Below are positions 1 through 8,857 of a stretch of 64,000 bases of DNA, one piece after another. The DNA is taken from the NCBI RefSeq assembly GCF_947494755.1, contig NZ_CANLVZ010000011.1:83975-147974 (forward strand). Reading direction: 5' to 3'. Made by a program: the position numbers and the translations under genes. Position 1 is the stretch's first letter. Each line of letters begins with the position of its first letter. This stretch comes from an uncultured Tateyamaria sp. (lineage in GTDB: Bacteria; Pseudomonadota; Alphaproteobacteria; Rhodobacterales; Rhodobacteraceae). The notes under the pieces are model-generated. The model did no database searches. It was not told the origin of the DNA and saw only the letters and a program-made list of their open reading frames with translations.

Positions 1-1
1 C

Positions 2-2803
2 AACCTCGGAGTCGAGGGCAAGTTCGAACCCAACCAGCGCGCCACCACCACCGAGCTGTTCGAGGGGCTGCTTGCCACCAGCCAGAACCACTGGCCCAGC
101 CTCGAATTCGACGTGGGTGCGATCAACGCGAAGCTGTCGCGCTTCATGCCTGCGGGCTTTTACTACAAGATGTTCATCCACCCGCGTCCCCTGTGGAAAC
201 ATGTCTATGAGCCCTTCATCCGGCAGGCCGCCGGTCTGGGCCAAGCGCCAAAGGGCCGCGATTGGGACACCTACGAGCACCTGTATGCGTTTTGCGATGT
301 GCTGGTTGTGGGTGGCGGCATTGCCGGGCTGCAAGCGGCCAGGTCCGCCGCGCAATCGGGCGCGCAGGTGCTGGTGCTGGAACAGACGGCCCATTGGGGC
401 GGGCGCGCGCCCGTCGATGGCGGCACGGTTGACGGTAAACCTGTGGATAAGTTCGTGGAAGAACTGGTTGCGGACCTCGCTGAGCTGCCAAATGTGACCT
501 TGCGTGCCCGGACGATGGGCGCGGGGGTTTACGATCACGGCTATGTTCTGGGGTACGAACGACTCACTGATCATACGCCGGACATGGATGGCCCGCGCCA
601 CCGCCTCTGGCGGATCAGGGCCGGGCACATCATTACCGCCACTGGCGCGATAGAACGGCCTTTGTCCTTTGCGGGCAATGACATCCCCGGCGTGATGCTC
701 GCCGCTTCGGTGCGCGATTACGCGATCAATTACGGGGTCAGCGCCGGGGATCGGACCGTTGTTGTCACCAATAATGACGATGCCTACCGAACCGCTTTGG
801 TCCTCAAGAATGTGGGGTTGGAGGTGCCTGCGATCCTGGATGCGCGCGTTTTGCCCGTGGACAGCCCCCTGATGGCCGAGGCCAAGGCGGCAGGCATCCG
901 GGTGATGATGGGTCACGGGGTGGCCAAGGTGCAAGGGGCCAAGCGCGTGACCGGCGTTTCCGTCTGTGCGCAAGCGGGCGAGGGGGCCACCGTCGAAGAG
1001 ATCGCATGCGATGTCGTCGCCATGTCGGGGGGGTGGTCGCCTGTCGTCCACCTATGGTCGCATTGCGGGGGCAAGCTGTTCTGGGACGCCGATTGGGCAA
1101 TGTTCCGCCCAGATGTGGATAAAGCGCCCATCGGCGCGGATGGCAGTCCTTTTGTCAGCCCTGCGGGCTCTGCCAACGGGCATTTCGGCCTTACTGAAAT
1201 CCTCGGGGATGCCCATGCGATGGGGCGCGCCGCGGCCCGGGCCACGGGCTTTACCCCCAAAAAGACCAATGCCCCCGACGGTGTCTGCCTTGACGAGGCA
1301 CCGATGGCCCCGGTCTGGCTAATGCCCCAAGGCGCGGGCCGTGATCTGCGGGCCAAGGCGTGGCTCGATTATCAGAACGACGTAAAGGTATCCGACGTGC
1401 AACTCGCCGCTCAAGAAGGGTTCGAAAGCGTCGAACACGCCAAGCGCTACACCACTCTGGGCATGGCGACAGATCAGGGGAAGTTGAGCAATATCAATGG
1501 CCTCGCGATCCTTTCTGATGCACTAAATCAACCCATCCCGCAGACCGGCACAACCACATTCCGCCCGCCCTATACTCCGATCTCGATGGGGGCCATCGGC
1601 GGCGAAGCACGTGGCGACGTGTTCCAGCCGATTCGGCGCACGCCCATGCATGACTGGCATGATGCCAACGGTGCCGATTGGGAACCTGTTGGTCATTGGC
1701 GGCGTCCCTACGCCTACGTGCGCAGCGGCGAATCCGTCCATGACGCGGTGATGCGCGAGACAAAGAATGTGCGCGAAAACCTTGGGCTGCTTGATGCCTC
1801 GACCCTTGGAAAACTCATCGTCAAGGGGCCGGATGCGGGGCGCTTCCTCGATATGCTCTACACCAACATGATGAGCACGCTGAAACCGGGCAAATGCCGC
1901 TATGGGCTGATGTGCGGCGAAAACGGGTTTCTGATCGATGATGGGGTCGTGGCCCGCATCGACGAAGACACGTTCCTTTGCCACACCACCACCGGCGGGG
2001 CCGAGCGCATCCATGCGCATATGGAGGAATGGCTGCAAACCGAATGGTGGGACTGGCAGGTCTATGTCGCCAACGTGACCGAGCAATATGCCCAAGTCGC
2101 CGTGGTCGGCCCCAATGCCCGCAAAGCACTTGAAGCCCTTGGGGGCATGGATGTCTCCAAAGACGCGCTTGGCTTTATGGGGTGGGCGGACGGCACGCTT
2201 GGCGGGTTCGCTGTGCGCGCCTATCGCATCTCGTTTTCTGGTGAGCTCAGCTATGAAATCGCCGTGCGCGCGAGCGAAGGGCAGGCATTCTGGGATGCAC
2301 TGATGAAGGTCGGCACCGATTTGGGCGTCATGCCCTACGGCACGGAAGCCCTGCACATTCTGCGCGCCGAAAAGGGCTTTATCATGATCGGGGACGAGAC
2401 CGACGGCACAGTGATCCCCCAAGACCTCGGGTTGCACTGGGCGCTGTCCAAGAAAAAGGACGACTATCTGGGCAAGCGCGCCCATTTGCGCAGCCACATG
2501 GCCGACCCGGCCCGCTGGAAGCTGGTGGGGCTGGAAAGCACGGACGGATCGACCCTGCCTGACGGGGCCTATGCGGTGGCCGAGGGCACCAATGCCAATG
2601 GCCAGCGCAATATGCAGGGGCGGGTTACGTCCAGCTATCACTCGCCCAATCTGAACAAGGGCATTGCGATGGGGCTGGTGCTGCACGGACCCGACCGTAT
2701 GGGCGAGGTGCTGGAGTTTCCGGGCACCGATGGCACCACCTACAAGGCCAAGATCGTAAGCCCGGTGTTTTACGATCCTGACGGGGAGAAGCAGAATGTC
2801 TAA
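2..2803 (+). CDS. soxA: Sarcosine oxidase alpha subunit, 5' end outside the window
   Basis: Catalytic large subunit of heterotetrameric sarcosine oxidase, which converts sarcosine to glycine with formation of formaldehyde or methylene-THF and H2O2. The reading frame is open from base 2, so the start lies upstream; full-length family members are about 1000 residues and about 933 are here. The dinucleotide-binding loop VVGGGIAGLQAARSA is encoded near 305-350. The last ~370 residues (from about 1690) form the GcvT-like folate-binding domain with YGTEALHILRAEKGF. The stop overlaps the start of soxG by 8 bases, which is the usual soxBDAG order, so soxB and soxD are expected just before the window. 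Identification is secure; only completeness is limited by the window edge. Confidence 0.95.
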   Translation, partial: NLGVEGKFEPNQRATTTELFEGLLATSQNHWPSLEFDVGAINAKLSRFMPAGFYYKMFIHPRPLWKHVYEPFIRQAAGLGQAPKGRDWDTYEHLYAFCDVLVVGGGIAGLQAARSAAQSGAQVLVLEQTAHWGGRAPVDGGTVDGKPVDKFVEELVADLAELPNVTLRARTMGAGVYDHGYVLGYERLTDHTPDMDGPRHRLWRIRAGHIITATGAIERPLSFAGNDIPGVMLAASVRDYAINYGVSAGDRTVVVTNNDDAYRTALVLKNVGLEVPAILDARVLPVDSPLMAEAKAAGIRVMMGHGVAKVQGAKRVTGVSVCAQAGEGATVEEIACDVVAMSGGWSPVVHLWSHCGGKLFWDADWAMFRPDVDKAPIGADGSPFVSPAGSANGHFGLTEILGDAHAMGRAAARATGFTPKKTNAPDGVCLDEAPMAPVWLMPQGAGRDLRAKAWLDYQNDVKVSDVQLAAQEGFESVEHAKRYTTLGMATDQGKLSNINGLAILSDALNQPIPQTGTTTFRPPYTPISMGAIGGEARGDVFQPIRRTPMHDWHDANGADWEPVGHWRRPYAYVRSGESVHDAVMRETKNVRENLGLLDASTLGKLIVKGPDAGRFLDMLYTNMMSTLKPGKCRYGLMCGENGFLIDDGVVARIDEDTFLCHTTTGGAERIHAHMEEWLQTEWWDWQVYVANVTEQYAQVAVVGPNARKALEALGGMDVSKDALGFMGWADGTLGGFAVRAYRISFSGELSYEIAVRASEGQAFWDALMKVGTDLGVMPYGTEALHILRAEKGFIMIGDETDGTVIPQDLGLHWALSKKKDDYLGKRAHLRSHMADPARWKLVGLESTDGSTLPDGAYAVAEGTNANGQRNMQGRVTSSYHSPNLNKGIAMGLVLHGPDRMGEVLEFPGTDGTTYKAKIVSPVFYDPDGEKQNV

Positions 2804-3365
2804 GGCTGTCACCGCCCTGAACGGGGTCCGTTTCACAGACGGGATCGCAGATGTCGCGGAATTGCCGATGCAGGGGATGATCACCCTGCGCGGTGATCTC
2901 AGCATGGCCGTGCTGAAAAAAGCGGTGAAATCAAACACCGGGCTGGCTGTGCCGGATCAGGGGCAGGTTGCGCAGGACGGTGCCTTTGCGGTCGCGTGGA
3001 TGTCGCCGGACGAGGTGCTGATCCTGTGCCCCTACGGTGACGTGCAGGGCATCATCGCCAAGCTGGATAAGGCGTTGATCAAGGCACATGTGCTGGCCGT
3101 CGATGTCTCTGACGCGCGGGCGCTGTTTCAGATTGCGGGCGTGCATGCGCGCGCGGTGATGGCCAAACTTGCCCCCGTTGATGTGTCCGAGCGGAGCTTT
3201 CAGCCGGGCATGTTCCGGCGGACCCGTATGGCGCAGACGGCGGCGGCCTTCTGGATTGCGGATACGGACACGTTCCACATCATCTGTTTTCGCAGTCAGG
3301 CGCGGTACATGTTCGACCTGCTTTGCGTTGCGGCGCAGAAAGGCAGTGAGGTCGGGCGGTTCTGA
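2796..3365 (+). CDS. soxG: Sarcosine oxidase gamma subunit
   Basis: Small subunit (189 aa) of heterotetrameric sarcosine oxidase. It has the GcvT-like gamma-subunit fold, with conserved stretches such as WMSPDEVLILCP and the C-terminal DTFHIICFRSQARYMFDLL. It starts inside the end of soxA (8-base overlap), so the two are translationally coupled and the gene is the last of the sox operon. The gamma subunit helps assemble the complex and carries no catalytic residues of its own. Length and position match soxG of other alphaproteobacteria. Confidence 0.92.
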   Translation: MSKAVTALNGVRFTDGIADVAELPMQGMITLRGDLSMAVLKKAVKSNTGLAVPDQGQVAQDGAFAVAWMSPDEVLILCPYGDVQGIIAKLDKALIKAHVLAVDVSDARALFQIAGVHARAVMAKLAPVDVSERSFQPGMFRRTRMAQTAAAFWIADTDTFHIICFRSQARYMFDLLCVAAQKGSEVGRF

Positions 3366-3399
3366 AAGTCGATGCGGCGCACTGCCTCGACTTTGTGCT
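3365..3399 (+). terminator. Possible weak terminator after soxG
   Basis: Inverted repeat AAAGTCGA (3365-3372) and TCGACTTT (3387-3394) with a 14-base loop, followed a few bases later by a short T run (near 3400). It lies directly at the soxG stop and before sodB. The stem is only 8 bp, so termination would be partial at best. Confidence 0.4.
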
Positions 3400-3484
3400 T
3401 TTTGCTGGCGAATAGTCCTTGATCTTGCCCACAGGCGGACAATCTGTAAGGCATACACCGGAACTAACACCAAAGGGGGCCCAC

Positions 3485-4084
3485 ATGGCTTTTTCACTTC
3501 CCGACCTTCCCTATGCCCACGACGCGCTTGCGTCCAAAGGCATGTCCGCAGAGACGCTGGAATATCACCACGACCTGCACCACAACGCCTATGTCACCAA
3601 CGGCAACAAGGCGATCGAAGGAACCGAGTGGGCTGACAAATCTCTCGAAGAGATTATTCTGGGCACCTACAACAAGGGTGCCGTTGCCCAGAACGGCATT
3701 TTCAACAACATCAGCCAGTTGTGGAACCACAACCAGTTCTGGGAAATGATGGGCCCCGGCGATGCGGGCATGCCCGGCGAGCTGGAAAAGGCGATCACCG
3801 AAAACTTTGGCTCGGTCGACAAGTTCAAGGACGAGTTCAAAGCCGCAGGCGCGGGCCAGTTTGGGTCTGGTTGGGCATGGCTGGTCAAGGACGCGGACGG
3901 CAGCCTCAAGGTCACCAAGACAGAGAACGGCGTGAACCCTATCTGTTTCGGCCAGACCGCTCTGCTGGGCTGCGATGTGTGGGAACACTCATACTACATT
4001 GACTTCCGCAACAAGCGCCCGGACTACCTGTCGAACTTCCTCGACAATCTGGTGAACTGGGAAAACGTCGCATCGAGGATGTGA
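3485..4084 (+). CDS. sodB: Superoxide dismutase, iron type
   Basis: Dismutates superoxide to O2 and H2O2 in the cytoplasm. 199 aa when started at the ATG behind an AAAGGGGG ribosome binding site; the open frame upstream has no such site. Metal ligands are visible as H28 (EYHHDLHH), H82 (WNHNQFW), D164 and H168 (DVWEHSYY). The glutamine two residues before the second ligand tryptophan (SQLWNH) and QFGSGWAW favour the iron rather than manganese form; this is an inference from family patterns. It is separated from soxG by about 120 bases and followed by a strong hairpin, so it is probably monocistronic. Confidence 0.95.
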   Translation: MAFSLPDLPYAHDALASKGMSAETLEYHHDLHHNAYVTNGNKAIEGTEWADKSLEEIILGTYNKGAVAQNGIFNNISQLWNHNQFWEMMGPGDAGMPGELEKAITENFGSVDKFKDEFKAAGAGQFGSGWAWLVKDADGSLKVTKTENGVNPICFGQTALLGCDVWEHSYYIDFRNKRPDYLSNFLDNLVNWENVASRM

Positions 4085-4120
4085 TCTGATTGCCCCTGTT
4101 TGGGGCACCTGATGAACAGC

Positions 4121-4169
4121 GCGCGCCCGGTTGCCCTGTTGGTGACCGGGCGCGCTGCGTTTTGCGTTT
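4121..4169 (+). terminator. Terminator after sodB
   Basis: Perfect 11-bp stem GCGCGCCCGGT (4121-4131) / ACCGGGCGCGC (4145-4155) followed by a T-rich stretch (TGCGTTTTGCGTTT). A smaller hairpin TGCCCC/GGGGCA sits just before it at 4091-4107. The rest of the 310-base gap up to 4394 holds no gene I can support. Confidence 0.75.
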
Positions 4170-4394
4170 GGTCTTGTGGCAAAACCGTCACATCCGGGGA
4201 TGGGTGATAGGGACCTTAAACGCTGCGTTCATCATCGATGAGGAAAGCCGGGGAAGTGCCGTCGCGTCTATGTCAGAGATGGTGTGGGTCGCGCCCTCGA
4301 GACGCGCTGGCTTAGGCGGTGGTTTTGTTGGCCAAATGAGGACGACAAGCGCAGATACAGGCGATCCTCGCTCAAGGGGATGCGCGCGGTCGTG

Positions 4395-4955
4395 TCAGTC
4401 CGGTTGCGGCACGACCTCGGTCAACAACTCCAGCGTCTCGTCCACCGTGCGGGTCACGGTGATGAAATCCAGCAGGCTCGCGTCGGCAAAGTCGCAAAAC
4501 ACCACATGTTCCAGAAGCGCGACCAAAGGGTCCCAATAGCCCTTTGTATTCACAAGGTAAATTGGCTTGTCATGCAGGCCAAGCTGGCGCCAGGTCAGCA
4601 CCTCGAACAGCTCGTCCAGCGATCCGGCCCCACCCGGCAGCACCACCACGGCGTTGCAATTCATGAACATGACTTTCTTGCGCTCATGCATGGTTTCGGT
4701 GACGACATAGCGGGTCAGGTCCGTCTTTCCGACCTCCCAATCGACCAGATGCTGCGGGATCACCCCAAAGGTTTCGCCCCCTGCATCCTGCGCAGCACGC
4801 GCCACAGCCCCCATCAGCCCTACGTCTCCGGCCCCGTAAACCAGCCGCCAGCGGCGTTGTGCCAGACCGGTCCCAAGTGCCGCCGCTTCGGTCATATAGG
4901 CCGGGTGACGCCCCCGCCGAGAGCCGCAATAGACGCAGATGGATGGTTTGGGCAT
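4395..4955 (-). CDS. LOG family protein (cytokinin riboside 5'-monophosphate phosphoribohydrolase type)
   Basis: 186 aa Rossmann-fold protein of the LOG/lysine-decarboxylase-like family, which hydrolyses nucleoside 5'-monophosphates such as AMP or cytokinin ribotides. The N-terminus CVYCGSRRG and the signature PGGAGSLDE (residues 107-115; usual form PGGxGTxxE, so Ser replaces Thr) are diagnostic. The start at 4955 is chosen because GGAG lies 8 bases upstream; the frame stays open to 5045 but no ribosome site supports the longer forms. It faces the LysM gene divergently across about 130 bases. The physiological substrate cannot be read from the sequence. Confidence 0.88.
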   Translation of the reverse strand: MPKPSICVYCGSRRGRHPAYMTEAAALGTGLAQRRWRLVYGAGDVGLMGAVARAAQDAGGETFGVIPQHLVDWEVGKTDLTRYVVTETMHERKKVMFMNCNAVVVLPGGAGSLDELFEVLTWRQLGLHDKPIYLVNTKGYWDPLVALLEHVVFCDFADASLLDFITVTRTVDETLELLTEVVPQPD

Positions 4956-5084
4956 GACAGGCTCCGAAGACATGGCGCGGGAAAGTGATCGACCGGGTGC
5001 GCGCGTGTTTTGACCGTTGTTAAGCCGCCTGTTATGCAAGCGCAATCAAACCACGCACAGCAGATGCGTAAATGAGGGTCGAAA

Positions 5085-6506
5085 ATGTCGAAATGGGCGG
5101 CCATGGCCGGGTCAAACGGCGCGCTTTTGGGATCGGTTGCAGTGCTGGCGATTGTGGCCGTCGTCGCAGGCGTTTTCATCAGTCGACAGGACGAGGCATC
5201 GGTGCCGGAGGCAGCCCCTGCGGTCGAGGCCGTCGCGGCCGTGCCCGAGGCCCCCACCCAAGAGCCGCAAACCCCCGAGGTCACGCCAGCCCCCGTTGCA
5301 GCACCGTCCATTGACGAGGTGCGGCTGGAAGCCGACGGGCTGACGATCATCGCGGGCCGCGCCGCACCGGGCAGCACCGTCTCGGTGTTGCTGGACGGGG
5401 TCGAAAACATCTCTGTCACCGCCGATGAGGGCGGATCGTTCGCGGCCATTACAATCCTGCCCGACAGCGCCAAGGCCCGGGTGCTGACCCTTGTGCAGCG
5501 GGTCGGTCTGCAGGAGGTCGCCTCGCTCGACGAGATCATTCTTGCCCCGCAGGACAAGCTGGTGGCCGGGGCCGAGGCACCCGCGCGCCCGCAAGCGCCC
5601 GGCATTACCGCGCCCGAGACGGAGGTGCCCGTGATCGCGGCGGCCGTGCCGCCCACAGACGCACCCGGCAGCGCGCAGCCCCAGACCACCCCCACGGAGG
5701 ATGTGGCCGTCGCTGACGGTAGCGCGCCCGCCGCGACGGATACCGAGACGGCGAGCGCAACGGACCGGACGGCCCGCCCGGCGCCGCAGCCCGACAACAC
5801 GGCCGAGCCATCGGCCAGCACCACGCAGCAGGCGGGCAGCCCGACTGAGCAGACGGACGGCACACCGCTCCAGGCACCGGCAATCGCCTCCCTCGCACCC
5901 GCCACACCGGCGCAGCCCGCGGCCACGCCCGACGACGTTGCGGCCGCGCCGAGCGACGGCAACCGGGACGATGCGACGGCCGTGAACGTGCTCAGATCCA
6001 CCGAAGACGGGGTCGCGGTGTTGAACGTAGCCGCGCCCGAAACCCTCGAGAATATCGAGATCGACACGATCAGCTATGACGATGACGGGGACGTGCAACT
6101 GGCAGGCCGCGCGCAGGACGAGGCGGCGGTCGTGCGCGTCTATGTGGACAATCGCCCCGTGGCCGATCTGGACGTGCAGGGCGACGGCAGTTGGCGGGGC
6201 GACCTGCCGCAGATCGACACCGGCGTCTACACCTTGCGCGTGGATGAATTGAATGATGCGGGTGAGGTGACAAGCCGCGTCGAAACCCCGTTCCGCCGCG
6301 AAGATCCCGAAGTGCTGGCCGCGATAGAAGAGAGCGACGCACCCGTCACCCAAGTGACCGTGCAGACCGGCAATACGCTCTGGGGGATTGCGCGCGATCG
6401 ATACGGCGACGGGCGGCTTTATGTCGATGTGTTCGAGGCCAATCGCGTGAACATTCGCGATGCCGACCTGATCTTTCCGGGTCAGGTGTTTGCCTTGCCC
6501 GAATAG
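5085..6506 (+). CDS. LysM domain envelope protein with Ig-like repeats
   Basis: 473 aa. An N-terminal membrane anchor lies at residues ~12-32 (hydrophobic VAVLAIVAVVAGVF). A long Ala/Pro/Glu/Thr-rich linker follows, with a bacterial Ig-like segment at ~80-160 and a second one at ~320-400. The C-terminal LysM module (~415-473) starts VQTGNTLWGIARDRYGD and ends FPGQVFALPE. LysM binds peptidoglycan, so the protein probably spans from the inner membrane to the cell wall. The linker is strongly biased toward A, P and T codons, which explains the long spurious frames on both strands. GAGGG stands 6 bases before the ATG. The specific role is unknown. Confidence 0.85.
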   Translation: MSKWAAMAGSNGALLGSVAVLAIVAVVAGVFISRQDEASVPEAAPAVEAVAAVPEAPTQEPQTPEVTPAPVAAPSIDEVRLEADGLTIIAGRAAPGSTVSVLLDGVENISVTADEGGSFAAITILPDSAKARVLTLVQRVGLQEVASLDEIILAPQDKLVAGAEAPARPQAPGITAPETEVPVIAAAVPPTDAPGSAQPQTTPTEDVAVADGSAPAATDTETASATDRTARPAPQPDNTAEPSASTTQQAGSPTEQTDGTPLQAPAIASLAPATPAQPAATPDDVAAAPSDGNRDDATAVNVLRSTEDGVAVLNVAAPETLENIEIDTISYDDDGDVQLAGRAQDEAAVVRVYVDNRPVADLDVQGDGSWRGDLPQIDTGVYTLRVDELNDAGEVTSRVETPFRREDPEVLAAIEESDAPVTQVTVQTGNTLWGIARDRYGDGRLYVDVFEANRVNIRDADLIFPGQVFALPE

Positions 6507-6576
6507 GGTGCGTGCACTGGCAAGTCTGGCGTGACCGGGCTATGTCTTGGCGTCAATACTCCAAGGACGTCTTTCC

Positions 6577-8430
6577 ATGCCCGCTGACACCACAGCATCG
6601 ACCGCTCCGAAAGGGGCGGCGCACCCTCAGCCCGACCCCGACAATTCCGTAGCCGAGGCCGAGCGCCGCTCGGGTTGGCGCACGATCCGCAAGGTCGCGC
6701 CCTATCTCTGGCCTGCCGACAAGCCGTGGGTAAAGCGGCGCGTGGTGCTGGCGATGCTGGCGCTGATCCTGTCCAAGCTGGTGTCGGTCTATACCCCCAT
6801 CATCTACCGCGACGCGGTGGACGTGCTGGCGGGCGAGGGGACGTCGGCGCTGGCGCTTGGGGCCATCGGGCTCACGGTTGCCTACGGCGTGGCACGCCTG
6901 TTCAATGTCGGCTTTCAACAGTTGCGTGATGCGATCTTTGCCCGCGTGGCGCAGCGCGCGCTGCGGATGCTGGCGCTTGAGACGTTCCAGCACATTCACC
7001 GCCTGTCGATGCGCTATCACATCACACGCAAGACCGGCGGCCTCAGCCGCATCATCGAACGCGGGGTCAAGGGCGTCGAATTCCTGCTGCGCTTCCTGCT
7101 GTTCTCCATCGGACCGCTGGTGCTGGAACTGGCGCTGATCGGGATTATCCTCACGATCCTGTTTGATGCGTGGTATCTGCTGATTGTGGCCGTCACCATC
7201 GCGATCTATGTCTGGTTCACCTTTGCCGTGACCGAATGGCGCGTGAAGCTGCGCAAGGTGATGAACGATCAGGACACGGACGCCAACCAAAAGGCCATCG
7301 ACAGCCTGCTGAACTATGAAACGGTCAAGTATTTTGGGGCCGAACGTCGCGAGGCGGGCCGCTATGACAGCGCGATGGAGGGCTATGAAGTCGCTGCCCT
7401 CAAGACCAGCTATTCGCTGGCCTTCCTCAACTTCGGTCAGTCCGTCATCATCACCGCGGGCCTTGTCGGGGTCATGGTGCTGGCGGCGGTGGGCGTGCAG
7501 AACGGGAGCCTCACAGTGGGCGATTTCGTCATGGTCAACGCCTACATGATCCAGATCACCATGCCGCTGAACTTTCTGGGCACCGTCTACCGCGAGATCC
7601 GGCAGGCGCTGGTGGATATGGGCGAGATGTTCGATCTGCTCGAACAGCCCGCCGAGGTGGTGGATGCCCCGGACGCTCCGGCGCTGAAAGTGACCGGCGG
7701 GCGGGTCGAACTGGACGATGTACATTTCGGCTATGACCCGGCGCGCCCGATCCTCAAGGGCGTGTCGCTGGTGGCCGAACCGGGCGAGATGGTGGCGATT
7801 GTCGGCTCCACAGGCTCGGGCAAGTCGACCATCGGGCGGCTCCTGTTCCGGTTTTACGATGTGGGGTCGGGGGCCTTGCGCATCGACGGACAGGATGTGC
7901 GCGATGTCACGCAGGAAAGCCTGCATGCTGCCATCGGGGTCGTGCCGCAGGACACGGTGCTGTTCAACGACACGATCCGCTACAACATCGCCTATGGGCG
8001 TGACAACGCCACCGAGGCCGAGATTGTCGCCGCCGCGCGCGCCGCTCAGATCCACGATTTCGTGCAGGCGTTGCCCGATGGGTACGAGACGGCTGTGGGT
8101 GAGCGGGGGCTGAAGCTGTCAGGCGGTGAAAAACAGCGCGTGGGCATCGCGCGCACGTTGCTCAAGAACCCGCCGATCCTGCTGCTGGACGAGGCGACAA
8201 GCGCGCTTGACACCGAGACCGAACAGGACATCAAGGAGGCGCTGAATGCCGCCGGGCAGGGGCGCACCGTGCTGACCATCGCGCACCGCCTCAGCACCAT
8301 CGCCGAAGCGGACCGGATCGTGGTGCTGGAAAAGGGCGTGATCGTCGAGACCGGCACCCATGACGCCTTGCTGGCTGCTGAGGGGCGCTATGCGCAGCTT
8401 TGGCAGCGTCAACAGGCAGAGGACGCGTGA
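6577..8430 (+). CDS. ATM1/HMT1-type ABC transporter (fused permease-ATPase)
   Basis: 617 aa half-transporter: six-helix membrane domain (~55-330) followed by an ATPase domain. Walker A is GSTGSGKST (~409-417), the ABC signature is LSGGEKQR (~514) and Walker B is ILLLDEATSALD (~534). The family (mitochondrial Atm1, bacterial homologues) exports glutathione-linked sulfur species or metal conjugates and supports Fe-S or heavy-metal homeostasis. The ATG at 6577 follows AAGGACG by 7 bases and is preferred over an upstream TTG at 6547. The protein should act as a homodimer in the inner membrane. The substrate is not deducible here. Confidence 0.92.
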   Translation: MPADTTASTAPKGAAHPQPDPDNSVAEAERRSGWRTIRKVAPYLWPADKPWVKRRVVLAMLALILSKLVSVYTPIIYRDAVDVLAGEGTSALALGAIGLTVAYGVARLFNVGFQQLRDAIFARVAQRALRMLALETFQHIHRLSMRYHITRKTGGLSRIIERGVKGVEFLLRFLLFSIGPLVLELALIGIILTILFDAWYLLIVAVTIAIYVWFTFAVTEWRVKLRKVMNDQDTDANQKAIDSLLNYETVKYFGAERREAGRYDSAMEGYEVAALKTSYSLAFLNFGQSVIITAGLVGVMVLAAVGVQNGSLTVGDFVMVNAYMIQITMPLNFLGTVYREIRQALVDMGEMFDLLEQPAEVVDAPDAPALKVTGGRVELDDVHFGYDPARPILKGVSLVAEPGEMVAIVGSTGSGKSTIGRLLFRFYDVGSGALRIDGQDVRDVTQESLHAAIGVVPQDTVLFNDTIRYNIAYGRDNATEAEIVAAARAAQIHDFVQALPDGYETAVGERGLKLSGGEKQRVGIARTLLKNPPILLLDEATSALDTETEQDIKEALNAAGQGRTVLTIAHRLSTIAEADRIVVLEKGVIVETGTHDALLAAEGRYAQLWQRQQAEDA

Positions 8431-8494
8431 CGGGCCCCGGCGCTGTTTGCTGGCGCAAAGACGCCCCGCCCACCGTCCCGCAGGGCACGGCCTG

Positions 8495-8857
8495 ATGGCG
8501 CGCAAGGACTATCCCGAAACCCCAGATGGGCGCTATTTCGTGGCGAAATCCCGGCTGTGGCGCAAGACCGATCCGCGCCTTGATGACACGACGCGCCGGG
8601 CGGCTGTAAAGGCGTTGATGCAGGCCCGCCGCGCGGTGCGTTTTGCAAAGGATGAGGTCGAGACGCGTGCCGCGCGTGATGCGGTGGACGCTGCCAAGCA
8701 CGCTTTGGGCGAACGTGGGCCGGTCTGGTGGGATGATGGCACCCCCGACGAAGGTGGACGCCACCCCAAGAACTCATCCTATGCCGAGTGGTGGGCCGAT
8801 CTGCCCGACACCGCGCGTGCAGCTGGCGCGGGCAAGGACGCTACTCCGCAGCCTTGA
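8495..8857 (+). CDS. Conserved hypothetical protein, 120 aa
   Basis: Small, soluble, charged protein beginning MARKDYPETPDGRYFV and containing an Arg/Ala-rich helical centre and a Trp-rich end (WWDDGTPDEGG, AEWWADLP). I recognise it only as a type common beside this ABC transporter in Rhodobacterales; no function is known to me. Its start is 64 bases after the transporter stop, so it may be co-transcribed. The last 17 bases overlap the convergent efflux gene. Codon use (strong G/C third positions) supports a real gene. Confidence 0.7.
   Translation: MARKDYPETPDGRYFVAKSRLWRKTDPRLDDTTRRAAVKALMQARRAVRFAKDEVETRAARDAVDAAKHALGERGPVWWDDGTPDEGGRHPKNSSYAEWWADLPDTARAAGAGKDATPQP

Noticed and set aside
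1523..2938. Long open frame on the minus strand (471 codons) across soxA
   Set aside because: It is the antisense shadow of soxA, caused by G/C-rich third positions. Its composition (His/Arg/Gly-rich) is not protein-like and it has no family match.
4090..4394. Open frame in the gap after sodB
   Set aside because: It starts inside the sodB terminator hairpin and runs antisense into the LOG gene; no ribosome site or recognisable family.
5112..6353. Long antisense frames (413 and 391 codons) over the LysM gene
   Set aside because: Low-complexity Ala/Pro/Thr coding on the plus strand produces open antisense frames; their translations are Arg/Gly- or Ser/Ala-biased and lack ribosome sites.
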